DNA of 64,000 bases from contig NC_053391.1 in assembly GCF_905171765.1 (NCBI RefSeq), positions 692,779,035 to 692,843,034 of the forward strand, read 5' to 3'. Origin of the DNA: Bufo bufo (taxonomy: Eukaryota > Chordata > Amphibia > Anura > Bufonidae). Each line of letters begins with the position of its first letter. Positions within the stretch are counted from its first letter, which is position 1. Position numbers and translations under genes: made by a program. A model generated the notes under the pieces. That model was given only the letters and a program-made list of their open reading frames with translations, did not search any database and was not told the DNA's origin. Below, piece by piece: positions 34,501 to 47,289 of the stretch.

Positions 34501-36090
34501 ATGGCAGTTGAAGATTTAAACTGAGTGTGTGTGACCACCTCAGTGAGGTGGACAAGATATAAGGAAAAGAACAAACAGCAGGTGGCGCTATATAGATACA
34601 TTATATTGAATAACTCAGTGACTATACTAAATTTTTAATTACATGCAATTACAAAAGTATTCAGATCTAGGCGCTGGTTTGAAAAATCTAAAATATTTTT
34701 CACAGCATAACTCCTTTAAAGGTTAACTCTATAGGCTGCCATATTGATGGCAGTGGAGGCACTGCATACCCCCCTGCACTCCCCAAATTAGCCTCTGTGC
34801 CTTAATGCCCACATGACGGCCCACAGTCCCCCTTTGGGGGCCAGCAATGCAAAAATGTGCTTGTGTTTTTCCAAATAAAATCAGTTTTCTCTATTTTACT
34901 CCCATATACGTATCCCAGGAAATAAAGAAGAGACACTCCCATGAGGAGTTAGTGCCGCCTCCTTGGAGGCCACAGAAATGCAAATATTGTTTCTATTCAC
35001 TTTAGTGGATGACACAACTTCCAAACACACCAGGACACACATTAGTTTCCTGACACATTGTGACGGAAGAATCACAGGACGCCAAAGTTTCTGACTTCTG
35101 AGTTTAATAAACTATGATAATCTGAATTACCCGACATACTGAAACAACGTAGTCACAACATAGAGAACTGAGAAGCTGTAGGAATAAAACGTACAAAGTA
35201 CTTTACAAAGAGTATCGCACAGGATCATACAGAAAAGAAAACAGGAATCCTACCAGGGGCGGAAAACACTCAATGTCATAACCCACTGGAGGGAGCGGCA
35301 CCAAGATAAATTATCATAGTCAACCTCAACTCCATGGACAGTTCTGGTGGTCACCTCCTGGAGTCACAGCCGGGCCCCTGGATACATGGGATGGCTCAGC
35401 TACATCGCATTATGACCAGGATGGGGGGGTGATTCAATGATCAAAAAGAGGGTAAAAGTCAAATAACTAACAGAGACATAAAATAGCGAGACAAGGAATT
35501 CTGGTAAAAAAAAATAAAAAAATCCCATATTCAAGTAGATTGGGAATCTTTTTGAATTTTTAAAACATTTGGATGCTGATTGGCTGGAGTATACATGCAG
35601 CCAAGCAATACCCCTGTCTTATACATAATATGATAGTTTTTGGATTTTTTTTTCTTTTTGTAGAATTCCCCTATAATTTAAAATAATGGTCTCCAAAAGA
35701 AAGTTATAAAATAGTTGTACTAAATCCATCAAAAAAAATGACAACCAATGAAATCAGAGCAAAAGAGCCAAAGTGACAAATAATGGACAGATCCTTCCCT
35801 AGATGATTTAGATGATTTTGCTGAGGAGTATCAGCATCTGACACTTTGGTGGTTTAAAAATACTCAAAAATTTCCACAATCTTTGTGTGTTGGACAAATG
35901 TAATTATGATTTTTTTTTTCCATGCTAAGAATAAATGTACTGTCAATTTAAGGATGTTGTATTTATATGCAGCACATTTCTATTCACAGTGCTCAGTCTG
36001 GAGGAAGAGCCGGTATCTTCAAAAATTTTCTCGGGCCAAGATGAATCAACTGGAGAACATTGTTAATCTTCAGGATGAAAGCTGAAAATA
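34501..36090. other. No gene seen; possible far end of the ARRB1 transcript
   Basis: Mixed sequence with probable repeat fragments up to about 35080. After that it becomes AT-rich and repeat-poor. The true ARRB1 polyadenylation site cannot be fixed from sequence alone. Confidence 0.3.
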
Positions 36091-39000
36091 ACTTAATTCT
36101 TCGCTCTAAAACCCCATTAGAAAGTAAATGCCTCCTATAATGTAGTGGTTAAGGGGCTAGGGGCAACCACCGTACCATCCACCAGACCCAAATGTCTCCA
36201 AGGTGTCAAGTAGAGAGGATGTGGGTCTTTTGTAGATGGCCAGTGACTAGTGGAAAAAAAATGAGATTCTTTTGAAAAACTCTAAATAAAGGGGCTGAAA
36301 ACTTAAAATACTATTTTTTTTTATACTGACCCTGCTTCCCGAAGGTTATGAACATTCTCCAGAAATTTATTTTTGACTGGAGAACTTCCTTCAGTTTCCG
36401 GCCGCTCCCTCTTCATATTTCAAAAGGTACAATATAAAACATTGAGATCGCCATGAAAATTTATTTCACAGAGATTCTGAATGAATCAGAAATTAGCAAA
36501 AAATTAGCATTGTATTTATTGATTCCACCAACAATCCATTAAAAGTAAAAAAAAAAATTAAATAATTCCGATGGAGCAAAGAGATAATAAATTTAAAATG
36601 ATTATAATTTCCATTATAGCAATAAAGGATTATCACCTATTTCAATTTCACAAATTTCCATTATTGAGAATTTTCCTTCCGATCATTTGACAAAACTTCC
36701 ATTTTGTTTTTCATAGAAAATGCTAAAAGGTTTTTGTTAATGTTTATTTTTTTTATTTTTAAGTTTAGAATTTCTCTTTTTATTACCATGGACATACAAA
36801 CTAATGTTGATATTTGGCCAAATTATCTGTCTATTTTTTATGCAATTAACCAAATTTTTATATTAAAAGAAAAAAAAGTTACAGTCCCAGTTACAGTGGC
36901 CATGGCTAAACAATTAATTTTAAGCCCATTCATTAAAATATTCCTTTCCAGTATTATTTATATTGTATTTAATTCACAAATGGCAAATTTGAGTTTGTCC
37001 AATTTTCATATCATGATACTTTGAATTTACTGCCAAAGATCAACAGAATGGAGGCACAGTCACTTCATCAAATATCCCGATATAGTGCCCATCCATACAG
37101 TGCTTGTACTTGGTACTGCACCTCAGCCTAACTGACATTTAGTGCAAAAAGTAATATTCCGATATATTTTTATCAGAGCATTGTTCAAAAACATTCAATT
37201 ATCCCATTATTTTTTACTATGAATTTTTTTACTCGTTTTCCATGTTAAATCGGTCAAAAAACATTTGCTGGTAATTCAATAACAACTAAATATCAGTCCC
37301 ATCCAACTAGTTGTTTGTCGCCTTTAGACTTGTTATTTTACCAAAATTATTCAAAATTCTTCCATGGTCCCTTGTCCTTTAAAACTTACAGATTTTTTGT
37401 CCCAAATATATAATATATAGCTGGTTATACTAACATTTTGTATAATTTGCAGCAATTAACCCAAGGAAGATCTTAGGAGTATTATATTCTATTTTGCAGA
37501 TAATAAAAAAAAAAATGTAAATGATTTTTCTCATTTAGGTCTTTTTTTTTTCTGAAAACTAAAAACAGAATATCTGAAAATGTATTATTAAAGGCTAATA
37601 AAATAGTAAATAAGTTTAAGTGGAAACCTAAATCTGTTTCTCCTCTGGAAATTTAAGTACATTTTTAGGCAATTTACTAAATTTAGATAGATGATTTTTT
37701 TTATTCTATTTTTTTAGAGGGCTGTTAAAAAAAATTGTATTAATTCACAGAATCCACCTACATGATAAATTAAAAGCTCTTAATGTACAGATTAAGAGAA
37801 AAAATCTTCAAAAGGTACAGAGAATGTTCCAATTTTTGCCATTAAAACAAAAAATAGGTAAAGAAAAAAAATTATGGAAAGAAAATTTTTATGGAAAGAA
37901 AAATAAAGAGATACATTCAGTCCCCATCTTAGATCCCATATAACAGTGTTTTCCGAGCATTAATATGATTTATACCATAATTTAACAATTTTAAAGAAAA
38001 CAATCCTGTGCAAATTAGTAGTAGTATAATAAAAATATTAACTAATAAAAACTATAAAAAAATAAACAAAATCATTTTGACAAAAATGAGGCTATGTTCA
38101 CAAGTTATGGTCACTGTTACTAAATATACATCTTATGCATATGATGAAAAACGTACTTGAATAGTCATTATACAAAGATAAAATATTTACACAGGAAATG
38201 AAGCGAAATTAAGTTATGAAGCTGTAATTAGTGCTGTATACTGAGCAAAAAGCAATTCATAGGGTTCAGCAGATAATGTGGGACGATCCTATAGATGTTG
38301 ACCGGTTTCCACTATACCCTGATGGCGTAAAAACACTCGCCTAACTTTTATTTTATTTTTCCAAAATTGGAATGGCATCTCTTATTCTACGAGCAGATTA
38401 TCAAATAGGCATCATCCCATTGATAATATTTTTTTTCAAGGTCTAATAAATACAATTTTCCTCCTCCCCCAAAAAAGTTTTGTTTTTTGGGTGGAGAATG
38501 TCATTTGCCTTATATGCTTGTCAACTCAGGACTAAGTTTTCAAAAACTGGATCTCAAAGAAGATCCCAGTTGAATCCCTTATTGGATCTTTAAAAGGATT
38601 GTCGGTAATTGTTTTTGTAAAGGGTTAGAACAACATAATCATACTCACCGCTCACCACCACCTCTCTTATTCCACTTCCTGATCCCTCTCAACACTACAA
38701 TAAGGACCACACAGACAATCACTTGACTGTATGTCGAGAGGGAAATAAAGACTAAACGGGACCCAGGAAGTGCAACCAGGCAGATGGTGTTGGGTTTGGT
38801 CAAGTGAGTGTGACTTATGTTTTTGTTTTTTTATTCCATTTTGATCCATTTAAAAAAAATACCAGATAAACAGTCCCTTTAAGACCTAGTGACCTACATG
38901 TGCATAATTTGCACAGTTACCTACAACTCCAGTTCCTATCACATTGAAATAGCACATCAGGATATCACCCAAAAAAGACGGCAACTGACCCCACTCAAAA

Positions 39001-40684
39001 ATACAGAAAAAGAGTAGGGCTGTTAATAGGCCCATAGGGGAATCAATGTTTAGGCCTTATAACTGTAAAATAATATCATACAACACTAAGCTTATAAACT
39101 CACAAATTATAGGATCTTCTTATACTTCTTCCAAGAAGATTTTAACAATCTAGATATGATATTTAAAATAAAAAAATAAAAAAATTGGGACAACTAAACT
39201 GTAATTTCGATAAAAGTACTAGAATTTTTACTGTAAAAACAGTGACTGTAAATTTCCTATGTCTGTGTTCGGGCCTAGACAAATAACACTCATAATAATA
39301 AAATAAGAATATCTTCCATTTTACTACTAAACTCTCTACTCTAAAAATAAACTTTTTATTTTTGCCTTTTCTTTGTCCCATGATGTCAGTATGTTGATTT
39401 ATTTTTTTTGGATCACGACAATTAAAAAAACGATACACTCACTTCCTCTGCCGGAGATAAAAATTAAAAATACATGTTAAAAACAGTTTTTTTGTGAAGC
39501 CTTCACCTGTGCTTCCAAATTTTAATATTGAGAATTGAATTGTTTTTGCACAGCTGAAATAAAATAATTCTAAAATATGTATTTTTTTGTTTAGCTGTGG
39601 TCCCAATTTAAACATGTTGATTTGGAAATTAACCCAAAAAAAGGCAGGTAAAGCAGGATTAGATCGTATTATTAATAAAAAATTTCAAAATTGAAATTTC
39701 CAAAATCAATGTTGTGATAAAATTCCGACATTTGATTATGAACTCTGAGTCGTTCATACAACCAGTTATTGAGACTGCATCATCTAAAATAGTACTCTTA
39801 TGAAACCCTGTTTAACTTGGTTCCATAAAAAACAAAAAAACTGCCAAAAAGTTCACAGGGTTAAGAATAAGTTCACTTTTATGAGAAGCCATTATCTATT
39901 GCTGACAAGAATTTGATCACAAAATTAACCCATTGGACCAAATCAGACCTTCCTAGATATCTGCCTGAAGAGTGATCCAATATTGAACGAAATTCAAAAA
40001 TCTAAATTCTCCATTTCCGTTGACCTCAAGTCTAGCAATAGGTAAGAATAACAAGACCACCCCTTTATACTCGTCCTTGTCCAAGACAAAAAAACTCTTC
40101 AGAATGGAACAGAGTTGTTGCCACATAAAATTTAGACAAAGTTTGTCCTTTTTTTGTATCAAAAAATTTCTCTTCCTGTTTTTGAATTGTCATGAAAGAA
40201 ATTTTTGAATGTGCTAAAGTGCCATTAGATCTTACCAGTTTTACTAACAAATGTTAATACAGTAGCCATTGAGAATGCTTCCGTGTGTAAAAAAACGCAT
40301 TAGCTTTTGATTTCCTTTGAGGCTATATGATTTTTTTGACTAACTTTTTGTTTTCCGTAACAAATACTTGTATGATACTACTGTAATTATACAAAATGCA
40401 TAAAAGACTCGGTTAATAGAAAAGTGCTACAAGAACTCCTTACGTACAGTAATCGGTTGCACGAATCATGATTGTACTCTAAATTCTCACATTTTTTTGC
40501 TTAAGATAGTGTTAGCCAGAAGTGAAAAGAAGTAGCGAGATGCGGATCGACAATTATGGCACAGCAAGAAGATTATAAGGGCCGCCAGAATCTGGGTAAC
40601 TTTTTTAGGGGGGCTCTTTAGAGTACAAATAAAGGTGCCCAATCCACGAGTTTTACACGGTGATCAGGTACAACAGGTCCCTGT
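36091..40684 (-). other. ARRB1: Probable long ARRB1 3' untranslated region
   Basis: Directly after the ARRB1 stop codon (40687-40685) comes about 4.6 kb of very AT-rich DNA with no tandem arrays or recognisable transposons, in sharp contrast to the rest of the window. Human ARRB1 has a 3' UTR of several kilobases. Several AATAAA signals occur on the minus strand (plus-strand TTTATT, for example near 36380, 36446, 36508 and 36740), so the exact end is open. I infer a long UTR; no transcript evidence is available here. Confidence 0.5.
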
Positions 40685-40796
40685 TTATCTATCATTCGCT
40701 GGAGGCGAGTTCATCTCTTCGTCTTCCTCTTCCTTGTCGTCTTTCATCCCTTTCAGTCGCTGACGAGCAAAATCTTCAAAGACTATGTCATCATCG
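40685..40796 (-). CDS. ARRB1: ARRB1 terminal coding exon (residues 382-418)
   Basis: The acceptor TTCTACCCAAG precedes C-GAT-GAT-GAC. It encodes [20 protein letters not shown] and a divergent acidic tail ending NSPPANDR, then TAA at 40687-40685. The AP-2 beta-adaptin contacts (F388, F391, R393, R395 in human numbering) are kept, and R393 is also part of the polar core. The tail differs from the mammalian one but keeps its length and the Ser 412-Pro ERK-type site, whose phosphorylation controls clathrin binding in mammals. Confidence 0.97.
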
Positions 40797-41588
40797 CTTG
40801 GGTAGAAAACAAAATTGAAACAAATTAGGATGTCAGAATAATGATTAAGGGAATTTCAGCATATTTTTTGTGATGTTTTGGTGATGGTCTAATTTCTGTG
40901 GTGCAACATGAAACATCGAGGAACACAAGTTCATGAGAAGAATTAAGAAGCCATCAGGGGACTTTTGTAGAGGCACAGAGATGGACCCTCATAGTTTTAA
41001 ACTAATAGGTGCCATGGTTTATTTGAGAACTATCAGCCATGTATCACCCAAGAGTGGTCACAACATTTTTTTTGCCTTTTTTCCCCAAAATATGGCATTA
41101 TATGTATTTCTTCAAAGTCAAGGGAACTAGGGCGTCTTTCCTCTGAATCCAATTGAGGGAGGGGGCATTATATTAGAGGAATTGCATGGTACATGATAGA
41201 CCACCAAAAATCATCAGTTACAGCAGAAAAAAAAAAGAAAAATGACCCTAAAATAGAGTTGGCTGCTCATTAAAGAACAAAAATTAAAAAAACTAATTAA
41301 AAAAAAGTCTACTTTGAAAAATATTATAGATAGTGAGGAGGAAAGGTGATAGCTGACAGAGATGAAAAAACACAGCATTTTATAATACAGTTCCACTGTA
41401 ATTATTATGTTGAATGACTGAAAGCAAAAGCATATGGCCACAAGATAAAGGCAGAGAAGAGTATAAAACATAAAAACAGAATATTATAGAAATGTGCTCA
41501 GCTTAAAACATTCAGTGATGAAAAGCAAAAACATTATAGTGCTAATTAACAGCACATCCAATTAGAAATAAACATCAAAAGCATACAG
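40797..41588 (-). other. ARRB1 last intron, proximal part
   Basis: AT-rich intron sequence without a recognisable element before the 35-bp minisatellite begins. Confidence 0.6.
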
Positions 41589-43428
41589 TATACTTCTTAT
41601 ACTTCTACATAAGGACAGTGTTATAGTAGTTATATTCTTGTACATAGGAGGCAGTATTATAGTAGTTATATTCTTGTACATAGGAGCAGTATTATAGTAG
41701 TTATATTCTTGTACATAGAAGCAGTATTATAGTAGTTATATTCTTGTACATAGGAGACAGTATTATAGTAGTTATATTATTGTACATAGGAGCAGTATTA
41801 TAGTAGTTATATTCTTGTACATAGGAAAAGTATTATAGTAGTTATATTATTGTACATAGGAGCAGTATTATAGTAGTTATATTCTTGTACATAGGAACAG
41901 TATTACAGTAGTTATATTCTTGTACATAGGAGCAGTATTATAGTAGTTATATTCTTGTATATAGGAGGCAGTATTATAGTAGTTATATTCTTGTACATAG
42001 GAGCAGTATTATAGTAGTTATATTCTTGTACATAGGAGCAGTATTATAGTAGTTATATTGTTGTACATAGGAGCAGTATTATAGTAGTTATATTCTTGTA
42101 CATAGGAGCAGTATTATAGTAGTTATATTGTTGTACATAGGAGGCAGTATTATAGTAGTTATATTCCTGTACATAGGAGCAGTAGTATAGTAGTTATATT
42201 CTTGCACATAGGAGGCAGTATTATAGTAGTTATATTCTTGTACATAGGAGCAGTATTATAGTAGTTATATTCTTGTACGTAGGAGGCAGTATTATAGTAG
42301 TTATATTCTTGTACATAGGAGGCAGTATTATAGTAGTTATATTCTTGTACATAGGAGGCAGTATTATAGTAGTTATATTATTGTACATAGGAGGCAGTAT
42401 TATAGTAGTTATATTGTTGTACATAGGAGGCAGTATTATAGTAGTTATATTCTTGTACATAGGAGGCAGTATTATAGTAGTTATATTCTTGTACATAGGA
42501 GCAGTATTATAGTAGTTATATTCTTGTACATAGGAGCAGTATTATAGTAGTTATATTCTTGTACATAGGAGCAGTATTATAGTAGTTATATTCTTGTACA
42601 TAGGAGGCAGTAATATAGTAGTTATATTCCTCTACATAGGAGGCAGTATTATAGTAGTTATATTCTTGTACATAGGAGCAGTATTATAGTAGTTATATTC
42701 TTGTACATAGGAGCAGTATTATAGTAGTTATATTCTTGTACATAGGAGGCAGTATTATAGTAGTTATATTCTTGTACATAGGAGCAGTATTATAGTAGTT
42801 ATATTATTGTACATAGGAGCAGTATTATAGTAGTTATATTCTTGTACATAGGAGCAGTATTATAGGAGTTATATTCTTGTACATAGGAGCAGTATTATAG
42901 TAGTTATATTCTTGTACATAGGAGGCAGTATTATAGTAGTTATATTCTTGTACATAGGAGGCAGTATTATAGTAGTTATATTCTTGTACATAGGAGCAGT
43001 ATTATAGTAGTTATATTCTTGTACATAGGAGCAGTATTATAGCAGTTATATTCTTGCACATAGGAGCAGTATTATAGTAGTTATATTCCTGTACATAGGA
43101 GCAGTATTATAGTAGTTATATTCTTGTATATAGGAGCAGTATTATAGTAGTTATATTCTTGTATATAGGAGGCAGTATTATAGTAGTTATATTCTTATAC
43201 ATAGGAGCAGTATTATAGTAGTTATATTCTTGTACATAGGAGGCAGTATTATAGTAGTTATATTCTTGTACATAGGAGCAGTATTATAGTAGTTATATTC
43301 TTGCACATAGGAGCAGTATTATAGTAGTTATATTCTTGTACATAGGAGCAGTATTATAGTAGTTATATTCTTGTACATAGGAGCAGTATTATAGTAGTTA
43401 TATTCTTGTACATAGGAGGCAGTATTAT
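41589..43428. repeat. 35/36-bp minisatellite in the ARRB1 last intron, about 52 copies
   Basis: The unit is TTATAGTAGTTATATTCTTG followed by TACATAGGAGCAGTA, with GAGGCAG as a common one-base-longer variant. The array is highly uniform and fills about two thirds of the intron between 43697 and 40797. It ends 270 bp from the exon at 43698. Frames through it are artefacts. Confidence 0.98.
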
Positions 43429-43697
43429 AAGGTGTACTGCAGACCGTTTGGTATTAATAGTGAGTGAAGTTGTTCTGTAAATGACTTTTATAAAACAAGC
43501 AAATGAAGAAATACAGAAGAAAAATGCCACATCTTACTTTGATTTTCCTTTTTCTATGTGCATGCAAAGGTGAATGGAAAGCCATGCAGGAGAGACAGAA
43601 TGGTTAGGTCAGACATGCAGCAGATACAGACATGCTCTCATGATCATGGATGTTATTATGCACAGGTGACATGATATGACAGGCGCTTGCAGCTTAC

Positions 43698-43749
43698 TTT
43701 GTATCAAACTCTATGAGATTTGTATCTATAGGAGCTTCACTCTCAGGAA
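43698..43749 (-). CDS. ARRB1: ARRB1 exon (residues 365-382)
   Basis: The acceptor CTCTTATAG and donor GTAAGC bound a 52-bp exon encoding PESEAPIDTNLIEFDT. LIEFD at 376-380 is the clathrin-binding box (LIELD in mammals); the Leu to Phe change at 379 keeps a bulky hydrophobic residue. It was found by phase and homology, being too small to stand out as an open frame. Confidence 0.95.
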
Positions 43750-43851
43750 CTATAAGAGAATGTCACAAACATCGAGTCACATGAAAATATCACACCAAAC
43801 AACCGAGAATAATTATACTAATGATAATAAAAAGGTTATAATATATGGAAT

Positions 43852-43912
43852 ATTTTTATTATTATTATTATTATTACTATACAACATAATAATAATAATA
43901 ATAATAAAATTG
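43852..43912. repeat. ATT/AAT trinucleotide microsatellite
   Basis: Runs of ATT, then TATACAACAT, then AAT units; the two halves are self-complementary. It lies about 100 bp upstream of the acceptor of the 43698-43749 exon. Confidence 0.9.
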
Positions 43913-44324
43913 CTAGAAAATAAACTTTTCCATTGAGTTTCCAAGTAAATTGTCAGCTATATGGATGGGTCTCACTGCTCTAAATAGCAGACAGGATATT
44001 TCTCTATGCTAGAGGTAATATTCTCTGGAATATACTTACTGTCTTTGTGTGGTTCGGCTAAATAACACTTCTCTTTGTAATATCCACTGACGTCATGTCC
44101 TTTACCAGACTTCTGGTCTTGTCTGTGGACGGGGCCAGATCACCCTCTTTGGTGGATGTGCAAACCCCTGGATAGTTCTGGCCCCTTCCTCCCTTGTCCT
44201 TCGCTGCAGAAGCGACATCTCCGTCCACAAGCCTGGTAAAGGACATGACATCGGTGAATGGAGGATTTCCAGAAGAGGAGTGTCCATCTGACCGGATTCC
44301 ATAGTGGCCGATCCATCTATCCTC

Positions 44325-44662
44325 ACAGTAGGGCCTTTTGCACACAAACTTTTTTTTTCCGTTTCCGTTCCGTTTTTTGCTTTCCGTATACGGACCGTAT
44401 ACTGAACAATTCATTTCAATGGATCCGCAAAAAAAACGGAAGGTACCCCGTATGCCTTCTGTTTCAGTTTTTCCGTTCTGTTTAAAGATAGAACATGTCC
44501 TATTATTGTCTGCATAACGGACAAGGATTGTTCTGTTCTATTAGGGGCCGGCTGTTATGTTCCGCAAAAAATGGAATGCACATGGACATTTTTTGCGGAT
44601 CCATTTTTTGCAGACCGCATAATACTGAAAAAGCCATACGGTCCTGTGCAAGTGGCCTTAGT
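44325..44662. mobile_element. TCCG-rich MITE-like repeat
   Basis: Blocks such as TTCCGTTTCCGTTCCGTTTT, ATGGATCCGCAAAAAAAACG, ATAGAACATGTCCTATTATT and CGGATCCATTTTTTGCAG form imperfect internal inverted pairs. Both ends read as GGGCCTTTTGCACAC and GTGCAAGTGGCCTT, which are loosely inverted. It is related in design to the element at 50.2 kb. The long antisense frame has no protein features. Confidence 0.6.
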
Positions 44663-45007
44663 GTATTGGAAACTTTATTCTGCAGGTGAGATATCATTAA
44701 TTGAGGTGCGTCTTGAATATTCCTTTTAACATGTAGTAGTACTAGAGGTGGGGGATGGCTCTTGGGCTGCTGGACCACACACAATGTTAGTTTTCCATTT
44801 CTGTATGAGGTCATGTGTTTCTAGGACAAGTTCTTCTTTATGTACAGTTTTTAGGCACACATACAGTATGTTCACATGTTCAGAAATCCTTGACTTGGGC
44901 AATAAGAGACTTAGTCCCACCCCCGAGTAGAGTGAAACGGTCTAGTACAACCCTAGCTTAAAACAGTGGAAGCAACAACCACTTCTCTACCTTATATTTG
45001 ACCCCAT

Positions 45008-45902
45008 GCCTAGTGATGAGTGAATTGAAGCCAAACGAATTGACTTCTAAACACATTTCAGGAAAAATTGTATTTGCCGCAAAGCCAAATTTCTTGAGTC
45101 TTCTGAGCAGTGATGGTCAGTTTGCAGTGTTTGCCAGCGAACACATGCGGGCTGCCATCCTTAGTAAGGTAGACTCACCCGTCCGGCGATGCACAGGTAG
45201 GCCTTTACCTGTGCCGGGAGCCGGTCTGAAATCAAATTCAGTCACCGGGAGCAGGCAGTTCTGAGAACATCCGCCGGGGGCCTTCATCGGGCTGTTCTCT
45301 AACTGCCTGCTCCCGGTGACTGCATTTGATTTCAGACCGGCTTCCGGCACAGGCACAGGTAAGGGCTTACCTGTGCATCGCGGGACGGGTGAGTCTACCT
45401 TACTAAAGATGGCAGTGCGAACTGACCATCACTGCGTCTGGGTAATGAATGTATTTTTCCTGAAATGATGGTAAAAAAAAAACAAAAACATACTCGCCTC
45501 CTCCATTTGCTCACGGAGTGGCTGTTGCAGCCATGTTGATTGAAGATACTGTGTGGGGTAATGTGTGACGCCTGTGATGATGTCACCGCGTCCGGCCAGC
45601 ATGAGAGTCTTCAATCAAGATGATCCGTGAGCAAATGGATATGGCAACTATGTTTTTTTTTTTTTTTTAACCTGATCAACCCCTAAAAGGCCTCAATTGT
45701 AGCATCAGATGCCGCAAACGTGGCATCTGAGAGGTTTAATGACACGGGGGAGGGGGGCAGCGCGATCACCGTTTACCATCATTGCGCCTGCTACTTACAA
45801 AGGAATGCGCTGCGTGACTAAGTAATTAGTCACAAATCAAATATCTTAGCGAAATTCCATGAAGCTGCCGAACCAAATATTTCATTACTTCGCTTATCAC
45901 TA
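45008..45902. mobile_element. Fold-back element, TAGTGATGAG terminus
   Basis: The left end TAGTGATGAGTGAATTGAAG and right end TTACTTCGCTTATCACTA are inverted. Inside are two nested inverted pairs: the CACCGGGAGCAGGCAGTTCT arms around 45240-45320, with GTAGACTCACCCGTCC/GGACGGGTGAGTCTAC-type flanks; and CCATTTGCTCACGGA (45503) with GTGAGCAAATGG (45625-45639 region). Its inner part matches the element at 16831-18042. Non-autonomous. It contains a T-run at about 45650-45668. Confidence 0.75.
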
Positions 45903-46013
45903 CCCATTTCTTCAGTAGAATTGCCCTTTAGGCAGAAGGTCCTTCATGACCCCTGGGTTATTGTCATGTCCAAGATTCTAGTCCTTCAGGTGACCATAAA
46001 AATGTCTTTTTAC

Positions 46014-46084
46014 CTTCTCGGTGCAGCAGCTCCTCCTTGGGTTTCGGATGCATCAATGTAAATGGCAGCTCAACAGCGACATCA
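46014..46084 (-). CDS. ARRB1: ARRB1 exon (residues 341-365)
   Basis: The acceptor TTTCCCGCAG and donor GTAAAAAG bound a 71-bp exon encoding [20 protein letters not shown] then HRE. This is the last beta strand of the C-domain and the start of the flexible linker. EELLHRE replaces the mammalian EEPPHRE. Its first base completes either Ser 341 (microexon used) or Gly 333 (microexon skipped), so both splice forms stay in frame. Confidence 0.96.
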
Positions 46085-46344
46085 CTGCGGGAAAGAAAAT
46101 AAGGGTTAGTGACAAATAGTTCTCCTCGCGGTTGTGACATTTTTTTTTTTTTTTTTGTTCAGTCTGAATATCTAAAAGGGTCAAAAATAAAATAAAATGT
46201 CAGAAAAAAAATTAAATAAATTAATCTGCCATTAAAAGAAATCACCCTAAAAGTTTTCAGATTTAGAATCTCCTTGTAGGACTTTCTCTATGTGCAATCA
46301 GTTCCCCCATCATTCTACCCTCAGTCCCCCATAATGAGAAGAAA

Positions 46345-47285
46345 AATGAAAATCATTCGGCCCCTTTACTCAGGACATAAGTCTTCGGCCCCTTTACTCA
46401 GGACACAAGTCTTCAGCCTCTTTACTCAGGACATAAGTCTTCAGCCCCTTTACTCAGGACATAAGTCTTCGGCCCCTTTACTCAGGACATAAGTCTTCGG
46501 CCCCTTTACTAGGGACATAAGTCTTCACCCCCTTTACTCAGGACATAAGTCTTCGGCCCCTTTACTCAGGACATAAGTCTTCGGCTCCTCTACTCAGGAC
46601 ATAAGTCTTCAGCCCCTTTACTCAGGACATAAGTCTTCAGCCCCTTTACTCAGGACATAAGTCTTCAGCCCCTTTACTCAGGACATAAGTCTTCAGCCCC
46701 TTTACTCAGGACATAAGTCTTCAGCCCCTTTACTCAGGACATAAGTCTTCAGCCCCTTTACTCAGGACATAAGTCTTCGGCCCCTTTACTCAGGACATAA
46801 GTCTTCAGCCCCTTTACTAGGGACATAAGTCTTCACCCCCTTTACTCAGGACATAAGTCTTCGGCCCCTTTACTCAGGACATAAGTCTTCGGCTCCTCTA
46901 CTCAGGACATAAGTCTTCAGCCCCTTTACTCGGGACATAAGTCTTCAGCCCCTTTACTAGGGACATAAGTCTTCAGCCCCGTTACTCAGGACATAAGTCT
47001 TCAGCCCCTTTACTCGGGACATAAGTCTTCAGCCCCTTTATTCGGGACATAAGTCTTCGGCCTCTTTACTCGGGACATAAGTCTTCAGCCCCTTTACTCA
47101 GGACATAAGTCTTCAGCCCCTTTACTCAGGACATAAGTCTTCAGCCCCTTTACTCAGGACATAAGTCTTCAGCCCCTTTACTCGGGACATAAGTCTTCGG
47201 CCCCTTTACTCGGGACATAAGTCTTCGGCCCCTTTACTCGGGACATAAGTCTTCGGCCCCTTTACTCAGGACATAAGTCTTCAGC
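46345..47285. repeat. 28-bp minisatellite in an ARRB1 intron, about 33 copies
   Basis: The unit is CAGCCCCTTTACTCAGGACA plus TAAGTCTT, with CAG/CGG and TCAGG/TCGGG variants in blocks. It starts about 260 bp from the exon at 46014-46084, on the intron side. It is unrelated in sequence to the 28-bp array at 10-20 kb. Confidence 0.97.
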
Positions 47286-47289
47286 CCTT

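Noticed and set aside
42230..42512. ITTIILPPMYK and YIGGSIIVVIF repeat frames
   Set aside because: Generated by a run of 36-bp units (multiple of three) in the intronic minisatellite.
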